64,000 nucleotides of DNA from UMGS1519 sp050951005 (GTDB lineage: Bacteria > Actinomycetota > Coriobacteriia > Coriobacteriales > Eggerthellaceae), in contig JBMNIP010000002.1 in the NCBI GenBank assembly GCA_050951005.1, positions 186,001 through 250,000 of the forward strand. Reading direction: 5' to 3'. Position numbers and translations under genes: made by a program. This document shows, piece by piece, positions 1-9,168 of the stretch. The first letter of the stretch is position 1, and the number at the start of each line of letters is the position of its first letter. The notes under the pieces are model-generated. The model was not told where the DNA came from. It was given only the letters and a program-made list of their open reading frames with translations, and ran no database searches.

Positions 1-477
1 GACTTCTCCTCGTTCGGCGGCAGCGGATTCGGCGTGCTCTGCGGCATCGGTGCCGGGCTCACCTATGCGCTTACCGCCGTATTCGGCCGCATTGCCGGGA
101 ACCGGACCGATGCCTTCGTGATGAGCACCTACAGCTATCTGTTCGCAAGCCTGTTCATGATCGTTTGGGAACAGCCGTGGAGTGCAAGCATGAGCATCAA
201 CGGCACCGTCCTTATTGCGGGATTCGCCCTAGCACTCGTGCCTACCGCTATCGCCTATGTCATCTACTACGAGGGTGTGACGCGCATCCGCGAGAATAGC
301 AAGGTACCGGTTGTCGCGTCGATCGAAACGGTCGTGGCTGCCGCATTCGGCATCCTTCTCTACCATGAGTCCATCGGACCGGCCGGTATCGGCGGCATCG
401 TGCTGGTGCTTGCATCCATTGCGCTGATGAGCCTGCGACCGAACAATCCGGGAAAGCCCGCCCGCATCAAGCGTTGA
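1..477 (+). CDS. EamA/DMT-family transporter, C-terminal part (5' end outside window)
   Basis: The reading frame is open from base 1, so the gene begins upstream of the window; 158 residues are visible. They contain alternating hydrophobic helices typical of the second EamA repeat of drug/metabolite transporters, with the last membrane helix followed by a short basic cytoplasmic tail ending in KPARIKR. An internal GTG near base 34 could be read as a start but lies inside a membrane segment and has no ribosome binding site. Substrate cannot be told from sequence. The next gene starts 75 bases downstream on the same strand. A second, distinct DMT transporter lies at 3.2-4.2 kb on the other strand. 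Confidence 0.8.
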   Translation, partial: DFSSFGGSGFGVLCGIGAGLTYALTAVFGRIAGNRTDAFVMSTYSYLFASLFMIVWEQPWSASMSINGTVLIAGFALALVPTAIAYVIYYEGVTRIRENSKVPVVASIETVVAAAFGILLYHESIGPAGIGGIVLVLASIALMSLRPNNPGKPARIKR

Positions 478-552
478 ATCCATACACGCTGCACCGGAAA
501 TCCCATGCGGTATGCTTGAACATGCAACAACCATCGAACGAAAGCGCTCCAC

Positions 553-3168
553 ATGCCCGATATCCCCCAAGCCGCCGCCCCCTTTGAACCCGAAGCCGAA
601 TCGCCAGGCGCCAACGGATCTTTGGGTGCGCGCATCCCCTGGCCCGAGGATCCGGACCTGTGGCCAGATATCGACCCTGAAGATGCACTCGACCTGTTCA
701 TGGACTGGGTTGCCGAACGCGGTATCGAGCTTTGGCCCCATCAGGAAGAGGCGTTAATGGATTTGATGGTCGGGGACCATGTTATTCTCGGCACCCCCAC
801 CGGCTCGGGCAAATCGCTTGTTGCCCTGGGAATGTGCTTTATGGCGGTATGCACCGACCGGCGAGCCTACTACACCGCGCCGATCAAAGCTCTCGTCAGC
901 GAGAAGTTCTTCTATCTGGCCGATCTCTTCGGACGGGAGAACGTCGGCATGATCACCGGCGACAGCGCCATCAACAGCACTGCACCGATTATCTGCTGCA
1001 CGGCGGAAATCCTGGCCAACGACGCCTTGCGTGGCGGAGCAGACGCCGATATCGGCTGCGTTGCCATGGACGAATTCCATTTCTTCAGCGACCCCGACCG
1101 CGGATGGGCGTGGCAGGTGCCGCTGCTGAGCCTGCCCAACGCCCAATTCCTGCTGATGAGCGCTACCCTCGGCGATATGACCGCGATTGCGGAGAAAATC
1201 GAGGAGCAGACGGGCACCGAGGTCGACCTGGTTGCGGATGCTCCGCGCCCCGTGCCGCTACGCTACGATTGGACCGTCACGAACCTGGAGGCAACGGTCG
1301 AGCTCGCGCTGCGCGCATCTGAAGAGCCGGTCTACATCGTGCATTTCGCGCAGGATGCCGCCCTCCACAGCGCACAAGCGCTCTCGAGCTACGGCGTCTC
1401 GACGAAAGAGCAGCGCAAGGATATCAAGGAAGCCATCAAGGGAACCCGGTTCACAACCGCATTCGGAAAGACCTTGCGGCGCCTGCTGCTCTCCGGAGTG
1501 GGCGTGCATCATGCCGGCATGCTCCCCCGATACCGTCTGCTGGTGGAAAAGCTTGCCCAACAGGGATTGCTTCCCATCATCTGCGGCACCGACACGCTCG
1601 GCGTGGGCATCAATGTCCCAATTCACACGGTTATCCTTACCGCGCTGGCAAAATTCGACGGTTCGAAGATGCGCCGGCTGAACGCCCGCGAATTCCATCA
1701 GATCGCCGGGCGAGCGGGACGTGCCGGCTTCGATACCGAAGGCGTGGTCATCGCGCAGGCCACGGAATACGACATCGAGAAGGAACGGGCTCTGCGCAAG
1801 GCGGGCGGCGATCCGAAGAAGGTCCGCAAGGCCCACTTGAAGACCCCGCCGAAGGGTTTCGTGGGATGGAACGAGCAGACTTTCGACCGATTGATTGCCG
1901 CCGTTCCGGAAACGCTGCATCCTCACTTGCGCATCACCCATTCCCTCGTGCTCGATGAGGTCTTCCAGGGCGGCGATGCCCATGCCCGCGTACGCCGGCT
2001 GATCGCCGACAGCATGCAGCAGCCCGAGGAGAAGCTGGAACTGTACCAACGGGCCGATGAGATCTTCGATACGCTCGAAGCAGCCGGCGTCATCGAGCGT
2101 CGAGAAGGCCCCGATTCCACGGACTATCTGCTGACCGTCGAGATGCCCGACGATCTGGCCCTCGACCAGCCGCTTTCACCGTTCATGCTTGCTGCCATCG
2201 AACTATTGGACCCCGAAAGCGAGACCTATGCGCTCGACGTCATCTCGATGGCGGAGGCGACGCTGGAGGACCCGCGCCAAATCCTCCGTGCCCAGCAGAA
2301 CCAGGCGCGTGCGAAGGCGATGGAGGCCATGAAGGCCGACGGCATCGGATACGACGAGCGCATGGACCGTTTGCAGGAAATCACCTATCCCAAGCCCCTC
2401 GAGGATTTGCTGGCCCAGGCCTTCGAACGCTATTGCGAAGGAATCCCCTGGGCGCGCGACTACGAACCTGCCCCGAAGAGCATCCTGCGCGACATGGTGG
2501 AATGCGCCGATGATTTCAAGGGCTATATCGCCCGGTACAACATCGCCCGCAGCGAGGGCCTGCTGCTGCGCTATCTGTCAGACGCGTATCGCGTACTCGA
2601 CCGAACGCTTCCCACCGCGAAACGGAACGAAGAGCTCGACGACATCATCGCCTGGCTCGGCATGGTCGTGCGCACGGTCGATTCCAGCCTGATAGACGAG
2701 TGGACGGGCCTCGGCATCATCAGAGAAGAGGGCATGGAATTGAAAGCGCCCGGTTCCCCCGAGGCGGTAGTGGCCGATCGGCGCGGACTGACCTTGCTGG
2801 TAAGGAATGCACTCTTCGCACGCGTGAACCTGGCAGCCCGCGGGAAGACCCACGATCTCGGAGAGCTCGATGCCGACTGGCATTGGACTGAAGCGCGATG
2901 GGAGGAAAGCCTCGATGCCTATCACGAAGCCCATGAGGAAATCGGGCTCGATGCGGATGCGCGGTCGTGGAAGTACCTGGCCATCGATGAGGCCGATGAA
3001 CACTCCGCCCACATCTGGCACGTGCGCCAGATGTTCGCCGACGAGAATGACGAACGGGATTTCGGCATAGCCGCCGATGTCCTGCTTGACCGCACCCAGG
3101 AAGAGGGAACGGTAATATTCGACCGTTATCGCGTCGGATTCATCGAGGACCTCCTCGACGAGACATGA
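553..3168 (+). CDS. DEAD/DEAH-box RNA helicase, Ski2/Mtr4-like (DUF3516 family)
   Basis: This is an 871-residue superfamily 2 helicase. Walker A GTPTGSGKS lies at residues 80-88, a DEFH Walker B at 173-176, SAT motif III at 203-205 and motif VI QIAGRAGRAG at 383-392. The long C-terminal half (about 410-871) matches the DUF3516 extension found in actinobacterial relatives of eukaryotic Ski2/Mtr4 helicases, so ATP-driven RNA unwinding during RNA turnover is the likely role. This is family inference; no substrate is visible. Start at ATG 553 has only a weak purine stretch upstream, and the Pro/Glu-rich first 30 residues may be partly untranslated. It is not visibly in an operon; the next gene is convergent. 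Confidence 0.9.
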   Translation: MPDIPQAAAPFEPEAESPGANGSLGARIPWPEDPDLWPDIDPEDALDLFMDWVAERGIELWPHQEEALMDLMVGDHVILGTPTGSGKSLVALGMCFMAVCTDRRAYYTAPIKALVSEKFFYLADLFGRENVGMITGDSAINSTAPIICCTAEILANDALRGGADADIGCVAMDEFHFFSDPDRGWAWQVPLLSLPNAQFLLMSATLGDMTAIAEKIEEQTGTEVDLVADAPRPVPLRYDWTVTNLEATVELALRASEEPVYIVHFAQDAALHSAQALSSYGVSTKEQRKDIKEAIKGTRFTTAFGKTLRRLLLSGVGVHHAGMLPRYRLLVEKLAQQGLLPIICGTDTLGVGINVPIHTVILTALAKFDGSKMRRLNAREFHQIAGRAGRAGFDTEGVVIAQATEYDIEKERALRKAGGDPKKVRKAHLKTPPKGFVGWNEQTFDRLIAAVPETLHPHLRITHSLVLDEVFQGGDAHARVRRLIADSMQQPEEKLELYQRADEIFDTLEAAGVIERREGPDSTDYLLTVEMPDDLALDQPLSPFMLAAIELLDPESETYALDVISMAEATLEDPRQILRAQQNQARAKAMEAMKADGIGYDERMDRLQEITYPKPLEDLLAQAFERYCEGIPWARDYEPAPKSILRDMVECADDFKGYIARYNIARSEGLLLRYLSDAYRVLDRTLPTAKRNEELDDIIAWLGMVVRTVDSSLIDEWTGLGIIREEGMELKAPGSPEAVVADRRGLTLLVRNALFARVNLAARGKTHDLGELDADWHWTEARWEESLDAYHEAHEEIGLDADARSWKYLAIDEADEHSAHIWHVRQMFADENDERDFGIAADVLLDRTQEEGTVIFDRYRVGFIEDLLDET

Positions 3169-3231
3169 TCTCCGCACCATTGCCTATCCGCCGTATCGGC
3201 GATGCTGCCTCACCGATACCGCAACAGGCGG

Positions 3232-4158
3232 TCAGGTGCGCGATGACTTTTGCATCTCGGGGACCTGCGCCAAGATGACCGCAGAGAACATCAGAACGCA
3301 CCCGAGCAGTTCGCGCGCGGTCAGAACCTCCCCTAGAAACAGGCAACCGGCAAGTGCCGCGAAAACCGATTCCAAACTCATGACGATTGCCGCCACCCCC
3401 GGGTCGGCATGCCGCTGGCCCATTGCCTGGAATGTGTAGCCCAGACCGCTCGAGACCACGCCAACGTAGAGAACAGGCAAGATGCTGTCCAGGAACATCT
3501 CGGGGGCCGGATGCTCGACGACAAGAGCCACCGGCACAGCGATAACGGCACAGACAAGGAACTGCGCAAAGGTCAGGGAAATCGAGTCGATGCGCTTGAA
3601 GCGGTCCACGAAAATCAGATGCGCCGTGTAGAACGCCGCTCCACCCAGGCAAAGCGCATCGCCCAAATATATCCCTTGGATGCCGTTCGCCAAACACAGG
3701 AAATACAATCCGACCAAGCACAGGAACGCCGCAGCGAAAACCACAGCATGCTGCTTCTTTCCCAACAGCGGCATCATTAATGCCGTCATCACTACGTAGG
3801 TTGCCGTCAGGAAACCGGAACGGCCCGAAACCGCCTCATCCGGCGGATAGGCCGTGATGCCCGCCTGCTGAAGAATATCGGCCGAATAGAGTACGATGCC
3901 GCAGCAGATGCCTGCAACGAAAAGCGACTTGCGGCCCCCGCTGAGCGACGAAACCGCCAATTCGGAAGCACTCGGCTGTGGATGCAGGCGCCGGCGAACC
4001 AGTAGGACCGTACCGAGCGCGGCCGTCGCGCATACCGCCTTTCCCGCAATAAAGGAGAAAGGACCGATGTGATCCGAGGCAACGGTCTGCGCGGCGAACG
4101 CCATGCCCCATACCATCGCCGAGCAGAGCAGCAACAGCGTGCCCCGTGTCTGGTCCAC
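3232..4158 (-). CDS. EamA/DMT-family transporter
   Basis: The product of about 308 residues has ten predicted membrane helices in two EamA repeats, the full length of the drug/metabolite exporter family. The start matters here: the ATG at 4164 directly abuts a perfect AAAGGAGG (4165-4172), leaving no spacer, whereas the in-frame GTG at 4158 sits 6 bases from it, so GTG is the better start. The next upstream DNA (4173-4328) separates it from a secreted protein gene also on the minus strand. Substrate is unknown; members export amino acids, nucleosides or small metabolites. Confidence 0.85.
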   Translation of the reverse strand: MDQTRGTLLLLCSAMVWGMAFAAQTVASDHIGPFSFIAGKAVCATAALGTVLLVRRRLHPQPSASELAVSSLSGGRKSLFVAGICCGIVLYSADILQQAGITAYPPDEAVSGRSGFLTATYVVMTALMMPLLGKKQHAVVFAAAFLCLVGLYFLCLANGIQGIYLGDALCLGGAAFYTAHLIFVDRFKRIDSISLTFAQFLVCAVIAVPVALVVEHPAPEMFLDSILPVLYVGVVSSGLGYTFQAMGQRHADPGVAAIVMSLESVFAALAGCLFLGEVLTARELLGCVLMFSAVILAQVPEMQKSSRT

Positions 4159-4328
4159 CCGCATCCTCCTTTCTCAACGCCCGAGACGTCGAGCCCCTTC
4201 ATGAAGCGCAATGCGATGAATATAGCAGCTTTTTTTCTCTGATAGGGCAAGATGCCCCGTATTTGCCGGATGCATCAGCCCGTTGCAGTCATGCCAATTC
4301 TTCTTCGGGCAACCGGAAAGACGAAACG

Positions 4329-6170
4329 CTATGCGCGATACAGATAGTTATTGCGCAGGAGACGGTCGACAACGATGTACTTGGTGGTCTTCTTGGTATG
4401 GGCGGGAATCGTACGCAACACCCTGACATGCTTCTTCTTGCCATGGACCGTTCGCACAACGGTGACGCGCTTTTTCCTCGCAGGTATCCGCTTCTTCACG
4501 ATAACCTTCTTTATCACCTGTCTTGATGCGCTCTGATAGGTTCCCAGATAGCTGTATCCGCCGACAATGAACATGCCTTCGAACTCACCCTTGATGCCGG
4601 GGGCAATCGCCCCCACCAAGGCGCCTCCCCAGGAATAGGAAATGATGGCATTGGATCCAGAGCCTTTTGGGCTGACGCACAGATTGATGTAGGCTCCCGT
4701 TGCCTCGATACCCTGGTAATAGCAGTTCTTCAGCTGTGGGATATCGAGGTAGCGTACCGGTTCGAAACTGCGGTCGAGCACGAGGAGGTCGCGATTATTC
4801 TTTAGCAAGGCAACATATTGCTGACGAGCCGGGCAATACGCAATGGAGGCGATGCCCTTGATGGAGGCCCTCGTCTTCTTATCGATTCCCAGCGCTTTTG
4901 CACGGATGGCGGGTTTGACCGACCCGGTAACCTTCAGCGTGTCCGGATCGACCATCATCAGCCGGCCCATGTCTGTTGAGCAACGCGCCACCACGATGAC
5001 CCGATCATCGCTGTTATACGTCATTCCATTCGCATGGGCGACATCCAGAACCCGGGACACCTTCACAATCCGCATGTTGCGAAGCCTCACTTTTGCAATC
5101 TTGCACTTCTCCACATTGCGGTTGTACAGCGCGAAATACCCATAGGTACCGTCGCTGCACGATCCCTGCAACGTGTCATAGCCGTAGACCTTCTGCTTGG
5201 CAGCAGAACGAATCTCGAATGCCCGTTTGCCGACCTTCACCAGCGAACAGCGACTATGATGTGCAAGCACCCGCTTGCGCTTGCTCCACGGGGAATAGCA
5301 ACGCACACCGTGCGTATCCACGTATGAACGGATCCGAACGTAATAGGTGCGGGATGCCTTCAGCTTCTTCAACACCCGCGCATGCACCGATGCGCCATGT
5401 ACCCGGACCGTCCGGCTCTTCGCGAAAAGCGCACTGGTGCTGTATTGGATCTGATAGCCCGTCACCTTCGAAGAGATAGACCAGGTTACCTTTGCTTTGC
5501 GCGCCTTGGCCTTCTTGGTGAATTTCCGTACCGAAGGAGTCGTCGGCCGTACGGCGATATAGGCCCGCGAAGCGATTGTCACGTTCGACCCCTTTCCTTG
5601 CGTGCTCGGCGCCCAGGCCACCACTTGGTACCAGTAGACCGTATTGCGCTTTGCCCCGGTATCGGTCCACGAACGCCGCAAGGGAGAATCGAACTGCGCA
5701 ACAAGCTCAGGCGTCCCGCCTTCAGTCCAGCGATAGATGCGATAGCCGGAAGCTTGGTCTACGCGCGCCCATTCCAGAAGGATACCCGCGCGTTGGGACT
5801 CGATACGTTGAACCCGCGGCTTCGAGAGCGCAACTTCGGAGTCCTCGCTGTTTGAGGAGGCCGTCTGCGTCTGAATGGAGGATTCCGACACCGCAGATGA
5901 TTTGCTTTCGGTAGAGCTCCCAGCCGATGTCGGACCGCCTTCCGCAGAAGCGGAGTCCGACCCGGCTCCCGATCCGGAAGATGAGGAAGACCCGGATGCC
6001 GTAACCGCGCTTGCCGTACTCGATGCCGAATCACCTGGCGTCGAAGCATCGGCCAGCGCGCTATCGAAAGCCAACACAGCGCAGAGCAGGCAGACAAGGC
6101 CCATAACAACTATGCGCCCACGGTGCGCCTGCCATCTGTGCACGTGTGCTGATGCTTGCGAATGCCCCAT
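4329..6170 (-). CDS. Secreted fibronectin type III-repeat protein with beta-propeller-like C-terminal region
   Basis: This is a 613-residue exported protein. Residues about 18-42 form a signal peptide hydrophobic core (VVMGLVCLLCAVLAF) ending near ADAS. Residues about 43-115 are a Ser/Ala/Glu linker of low complexity. Two fibronectin type III-like repeats follow (about 117-210 and 212-305), then about 250 residues of short beta-rich repeats resembling a propeller fold. The final 70 residues are very rich in Lys/Arg/Val. No LPXTG sorting signal is present, so it is either released or held to the envelope by charge. Ribosome binding site GGAAGGG lies 6 bases before ATG 6170. The function is unknown; adhesion or cell-wall interaction is a guess from the domains. 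Confidence 0.75.
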   Translation of the reverse strand: MGHSQASAHVHRWQAHRGRIVVMGLVCLLCAVLAFDSALADASTPGDSASSTASAVTASGSSSSSGSGAGSDSASAEGGPTSAGSSTESKSSAVSESSIQTQTASSNSEDSEVALSKPRVQRIESQRAGILLEWARVDQASGYRIYRWTEGGTPELVAQFDSPLRRSWTDTGAKRNTVYWYQVVAWAPSTQGKGSNVTIASRAYIAVRPTTPSVRKFTKKAKARKAKVTWSISSKVTGYQIQYSTSALFAKSRTVRVHGASVHARVLKKLKASRTYYVRIRSYVDTHGVRCYSPWSKRKRVLAHHSRCSLVKVGKRAFEIRSAAKQKVYGYDTLQGSCSDGTYGYFALYNRNVEKCKIAKVRLRNMRIVKVSRVLDVAHANGMTYNSDDRVIVVARCSTDMGRLMMVDPDTLKVTGSVKPAIRAKALGIDKKTRASIKGIASIAYCPARQQYVALLKNNRDLLVLDRSFEPVRYLDIPQLKNCYYQGIEATGAYINLCVSPKGSGSNAIISYSWGGALVGAIAPGIKGEFEGMFIVGGYSYLGTYQSASRQVIKKVIVKKRIPARKKRVTVVRTVHGKKKHVRVLRTIPAHTKKTTKYIVVDRLLRNNYLYRA

Positions 6171-6378
6171 CCTTTTCCCTTCCGTTGCGCCATACTACCA
6201 CAGGACCGCCTTTCCGAACGCGAATATCGCCTGTTCACCATTGCCTTTTGCCGAATGGAGGCAGCGGCAGGTGGCATATTTCCGAAAGCGTAATCCATGT
6301 TGGCCCCGCCCGGAATCACCCGACAACTGTAGATTTCACCGAACAGGCATTGAAGACGCTTGCCGTCAAGGGCAAAAT

Positions 6379-6420
6379 GGGGAGGAGATGTTAGATTCGG
6401 CATACAGGATCGATAAGTGA
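6379..6420 (+). promoter_or_regulatory. Leader of feoAB with a 10-codon upstream ORF overlapping the GTG start
   Basis: GGGGAGGAG (6379-6387) directly touches an ATG (6388) that opens a 10-codon ORF (MLDSAYRIDK) whose TGA stop (6418-6420) overlaps the GTG start of feoAB at 6417 (GTGA). AGGA at 6406-6409 is correctly spaced 7 bases before that GTG and probably serves it. The arrangement allows translational coupling, but the uORF ATG has no spacer from its purine tract, so it may not be translated. Confidence 0.4.
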
Positions 6421-8807
6421 CAGAACAGCAACCGGCAACGCTCGACCAACTCGAAATCGGCGAGAGCGCCATCATTGACCGCGTGGGCGGACAGGGAGCT
6501 CTCCGCCAGCATTTTCTGGACATGGGCGTCATCCCCGGAGCCAAGATCACATTCGTGAAGTACGCTCCGATGGGCGATCCGATGCAGTTCCTCATACATG
6601 GGTACGAGCTGACACTGCGCATAGCGGATGCCGCAAAGATACAAATCCATAAGCCCAGCGCACAAGAGGCGCGCAACCACGAATCGCGATTCATCCCCGT
6701 CCGCAATAACAGCGAGGATGCTATCGAGCACCCGGGGCTCGGCGAAGGCGGTCGCTACCACGCCAGCGACCCGCATGAGCCCCTGCCGGAGGGAACCGTG
6801 CTCACCTTCGCTCTGGCCGGAAATCAGAATTGCGGGAAAACCACCCTTTTCAACTGCCTGACCGGTTCGAACCAGCACGTGGGCAACTTTCCCGGCGTGA
6901 CCGTCGACCGCAAAGACGGCCCCATCAAAGGGCATCCCGATACCGACGTGGTCGATCTGCCCGGCATTTACAGCATGTCGCCCTACAGTGCCGAAGAACT
7001 GGTCAGCCGCCAGTACATCCTTGAGGAGAAGCCGAAGGCGATCATCAATATCCTGGATGCCACGAATATCGAACGCAACCTGTACCTGACCATGCAGCTC
7101 ATGGAGCTGGACGTCCCCATGGTGCTCGCGCTGAACATGATGGACGAGATGCAGGGAAACGGCGGATTCGTGCGCATCAACGAAATGGAGCGGCTGCTGG
7201 GCATCCCGGTCGTACCCATCTCGGCCGTGAAGGGCGAAGGCGTGGACGAGCTGATCGGCCACGCAATCCACGTTGCAAAATACCAGGAGTACTCCGGACG
7301 CCAGGACTTCTGCGATGCCACCGATCACGGCGGGGCCGTTCATCGCGCACTGCACAGCGTCATGCACCTCATCGAGGACCACGCCCAGCGTGCCGGGATA
7401 CCCGTCCGCTTCGCGGCAACGAAGCTCGTCGAGGGCGATGAGCACGTCGAGCGTGCGCTGGATCTCGACCAGAACGAACGCGAGATCGTCGCCCATATCG
7501 TTCGCCAGATGGAACAGGAACGGGGCTTGGACCGTGCCGCCGCCATCGCTGATATGCGCTTCGCGTTCATCGCGAGGGTAGTATCGCAAACCGTCGTGAA
7601 GCCGAAGCGCAGCAAGGAACAGGAGCGCAGCCGCAAAGCCGACCGTTTCCTGACCGGCAAGTACACCGCCATCCCCGCATTCATCGGCATCATGGCACTC
7701 GTGTTCTGGCTCACGTTCAACGTCATCGGCGCGTTTTTCCAGGATTTGCTGGCAGGGGGCATCGAACAGCTGACAGAGGCAACGGATGCCGCTCTCACGG
7801 CCGGCAACGTTGCGGGGCCGCTGCACTCGTTGGTCATCGACGGCATATTCACGGGTGTGGGCACGGTGATATCATTCATCCCCATCATCATCGTGCTTTT
7901 CTTCTTCCTATCTTTGCTGGAAGACACCGGCTATATGGCCCGCGTCGCTTTCGTTATGGATAAGCTGCTGCGGAAGATCGGCCTGTCGGGACGCAGCATC
8001 GTGCCTATGCTTGTAGGATTCGGTTGCACGGTACCCGCCGTCATGGCCACGCGCACATTGCCGTCCGAGCGCGACCGCAAGTTGACCATCCTAATGACGC
8101 CGTTTATGAGCTGTTCCACGAAGATCACCATCTACAGCTTCCTGACCGCGGCATTCTTCCCCGGACAGGGAGGCTTGATCATGGTGTGCCTGTACTTCCT
8201 GGGAATTGCGGTGGGCATTCTCACCGCCCTCGTCGGCCGCAAGAGCGTTTTCAAGGGCGAGGCCGTGCCGTTCGTCATGGAGCTGCCGAACTACCGAATG
8301 CCGAGCTTGAAAGGCGTGTGCCGCCTTGCCTGGGATAAAACAAAGGATTTCCTGCAGCGCGCCTTCACCGTCATCTTCCTTGCCACAATCATCGTTTGGT
8401 TCCTGCAGACATTCGATTGGCGATTCACTATGGTCGACGATCCCAGCCAAAGCCTGCTAGCTGCCGTAGCAGGGTTGATCGCCCCCGTATTCGCTCCACT
8501 GGGCTTCGGCGACTGGCGTATCGCAACAGCGCTCATCGCCGGCTTCATGGCAAAGGAAACCGTGGTCTCGACGCTGTCGGTGCTGTTCGGTGGCACGGGC
8601 GCGCTTCTGGCAACCATCACGCCGCTCGCCGCCCTGTCGCTGCTGGTGTTCTGCCTGCTGTACACACCGTGCATCGCCGCCATTGCCAGCATCCGTCGCG
8701 AACTGGGCGGGAAATGGGCGTTCGGCATCGTGGTGTTCCAATGCTGCGTGGCATGGCTGGTAGCGTTCATCGTCCGTCTGGCGGGAATTGCACTGGGCTT
8801 CGCGTAA
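6417..8807 (+). CDS. feoB: FeoA-FeoB fusion ferrous iron transporter
   Basis: This 796-residue protein joins two normally separate Feo subunits. Residues about 8-80 are a FeoA SH3-like domain. After a linker of about 45 residues comes FeoB, with G1 GNQNCGKTT (135-143), G3 DLPG (180-183) and G4 NMMD (240-243), followed by the Gate/FeoB_C membrane domain with repeated GFGCTVPAVMATR-type motifs. It imports Fe2+ across the inner membrane, driven or gated by GTP hydrolysis. The G1 residue normally Pro is Gln here (GNQN instead of GNPN). The start is GTG 6417 with AGGA 7 bases upstream. No FeoC or second feoA is adjacent. Divergent to the secreted fibronectin-III gene. Confidence 0.95.
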   Translation: MTEQQPATLDQLEIGESAIIDRVGGQGALRQHFLDMGVIPGAKITFVKYAPMGDPMQFLIHGYELTLRIADAAKIQIHKPSAQEARNHESRFIPVRNNSEDAIEHPGLGEGGRYHASDPHEPLPEGTVLTFALAGNQNCGKTTLFNCLTGSNQHVGNFPGVTVDRKDGPIKGHPDTDVVDLPGIYSMSPYSAEELVSRQYILEEKPKAIINILDATNIERNLYLTMQLMELDVPMVLALNMMDEMQGNGGFVRINEMERLLGIPVVPISAVKGEGVDELIGHAIHVAKYQEYSGRQDFCDATDHGGAVHRALHSVMHLIEDHAQRAGIPVRFAATKLVEGDEHVERALDLDQNEREIVAHIVRQMEQERGLDRAAAIADMRFAFIARVVSQTVVKPKRSKEQERSRKADRFLTGKYTAIPAFIGIMALVFWLTFNVIGAFFQDLLAGGIEQLTEATDAALTAGNVAGPLHSLVIDGIFTGVGTVISFIPIIIVLFFFLSLLEDTGYMARVAFVMDKLLRKIGLSGRSIVPMLVGFGCTVPAVMATRTLPSERDRKLTILMTPFMSCSTKITIYSFLTAAFFPGQGGLIMVCLYFLGIAVGILTALVGRKSVFKGEAVPFVMELPNYRMPSLKGVCRLAWDKTKDFLQRAFTVIFLATIIVWFLQTFDWRFTMVDDPSQSLLAAVAGLIAPVFAPLGFGDWRIATALIAGFMAKETVVSTLSVLFGGTGALLATITPLAALSLLVFCLLYTPCIAAIASIRRELGGKWAFGIVVFQCCVAWLVAFIVRLAGIALGFA

Positions 8808-8970
8808 AGGCCGGAAGCATATCAGGGACTCTATGCCGCATGCGGACGAGACGTTAACAGCCATGCTGCATGTTGCGGCGTTCCAGAACACCTATTGCAT
8901 ACATTGAGATATATGCAACCCGCCATCCCGCTGCTGGCTTGACGGACTGCGCGCCATCGGAGATAATGGC

Positions 8971-9088
8971 ACCTTGCGTGAGGGAGTAGCAGGCGCACGC
9001 AGTGCGCAGCAAGTCAACATACTGGCAAGGGACAACACGCCTGGCTTGCTTTTGATTGCGAGACTCATGCATTGCTGCGAAGGCTGTG
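8971..9088 (+). ncRNA. yybP-ykoY manganese riboswitch
   Basis: The stretch carries the family's conserved landmarks in order: GGGAGTAGC at 8982-8990, GTCAACATACTGGC at 9013-9026, and GCGAGACTCATGC at 9058-9070. The outer P1 helix is formed by CCTTGC (8972-8977) and GCGAAGG (9077-9083, one bulge). This family senses Mn2+ and usually turns on manganese efflux genes. Its place directly before an intrinsic terminator and mntP supports the call. Confidence 0.88.
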
Positions 9089-9112
9089 CATGGGCGTCCC
9101 CTATCTGATTTC

Positions 9113-9147
9113 GACCCCGGCCGTAGCCATTCGCTGCGACCGGGGTT
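9113..9147 (+). terminator. Riboswitch-controlled terminator before mntP
   Basis: ACCCCGG (9114-9120) pairs with CCGGGGT (9140-9146), followed by TTTTG, just 25 bases after the Mn riboswitch and about 20 bases before the mntP start codon. Expected behaviour is readthrough when Mn2+ binds the aptamer. Confidence 0.8.
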
Positions 9148-9168
9148 TTGAGATAATTGGAGACGGAC

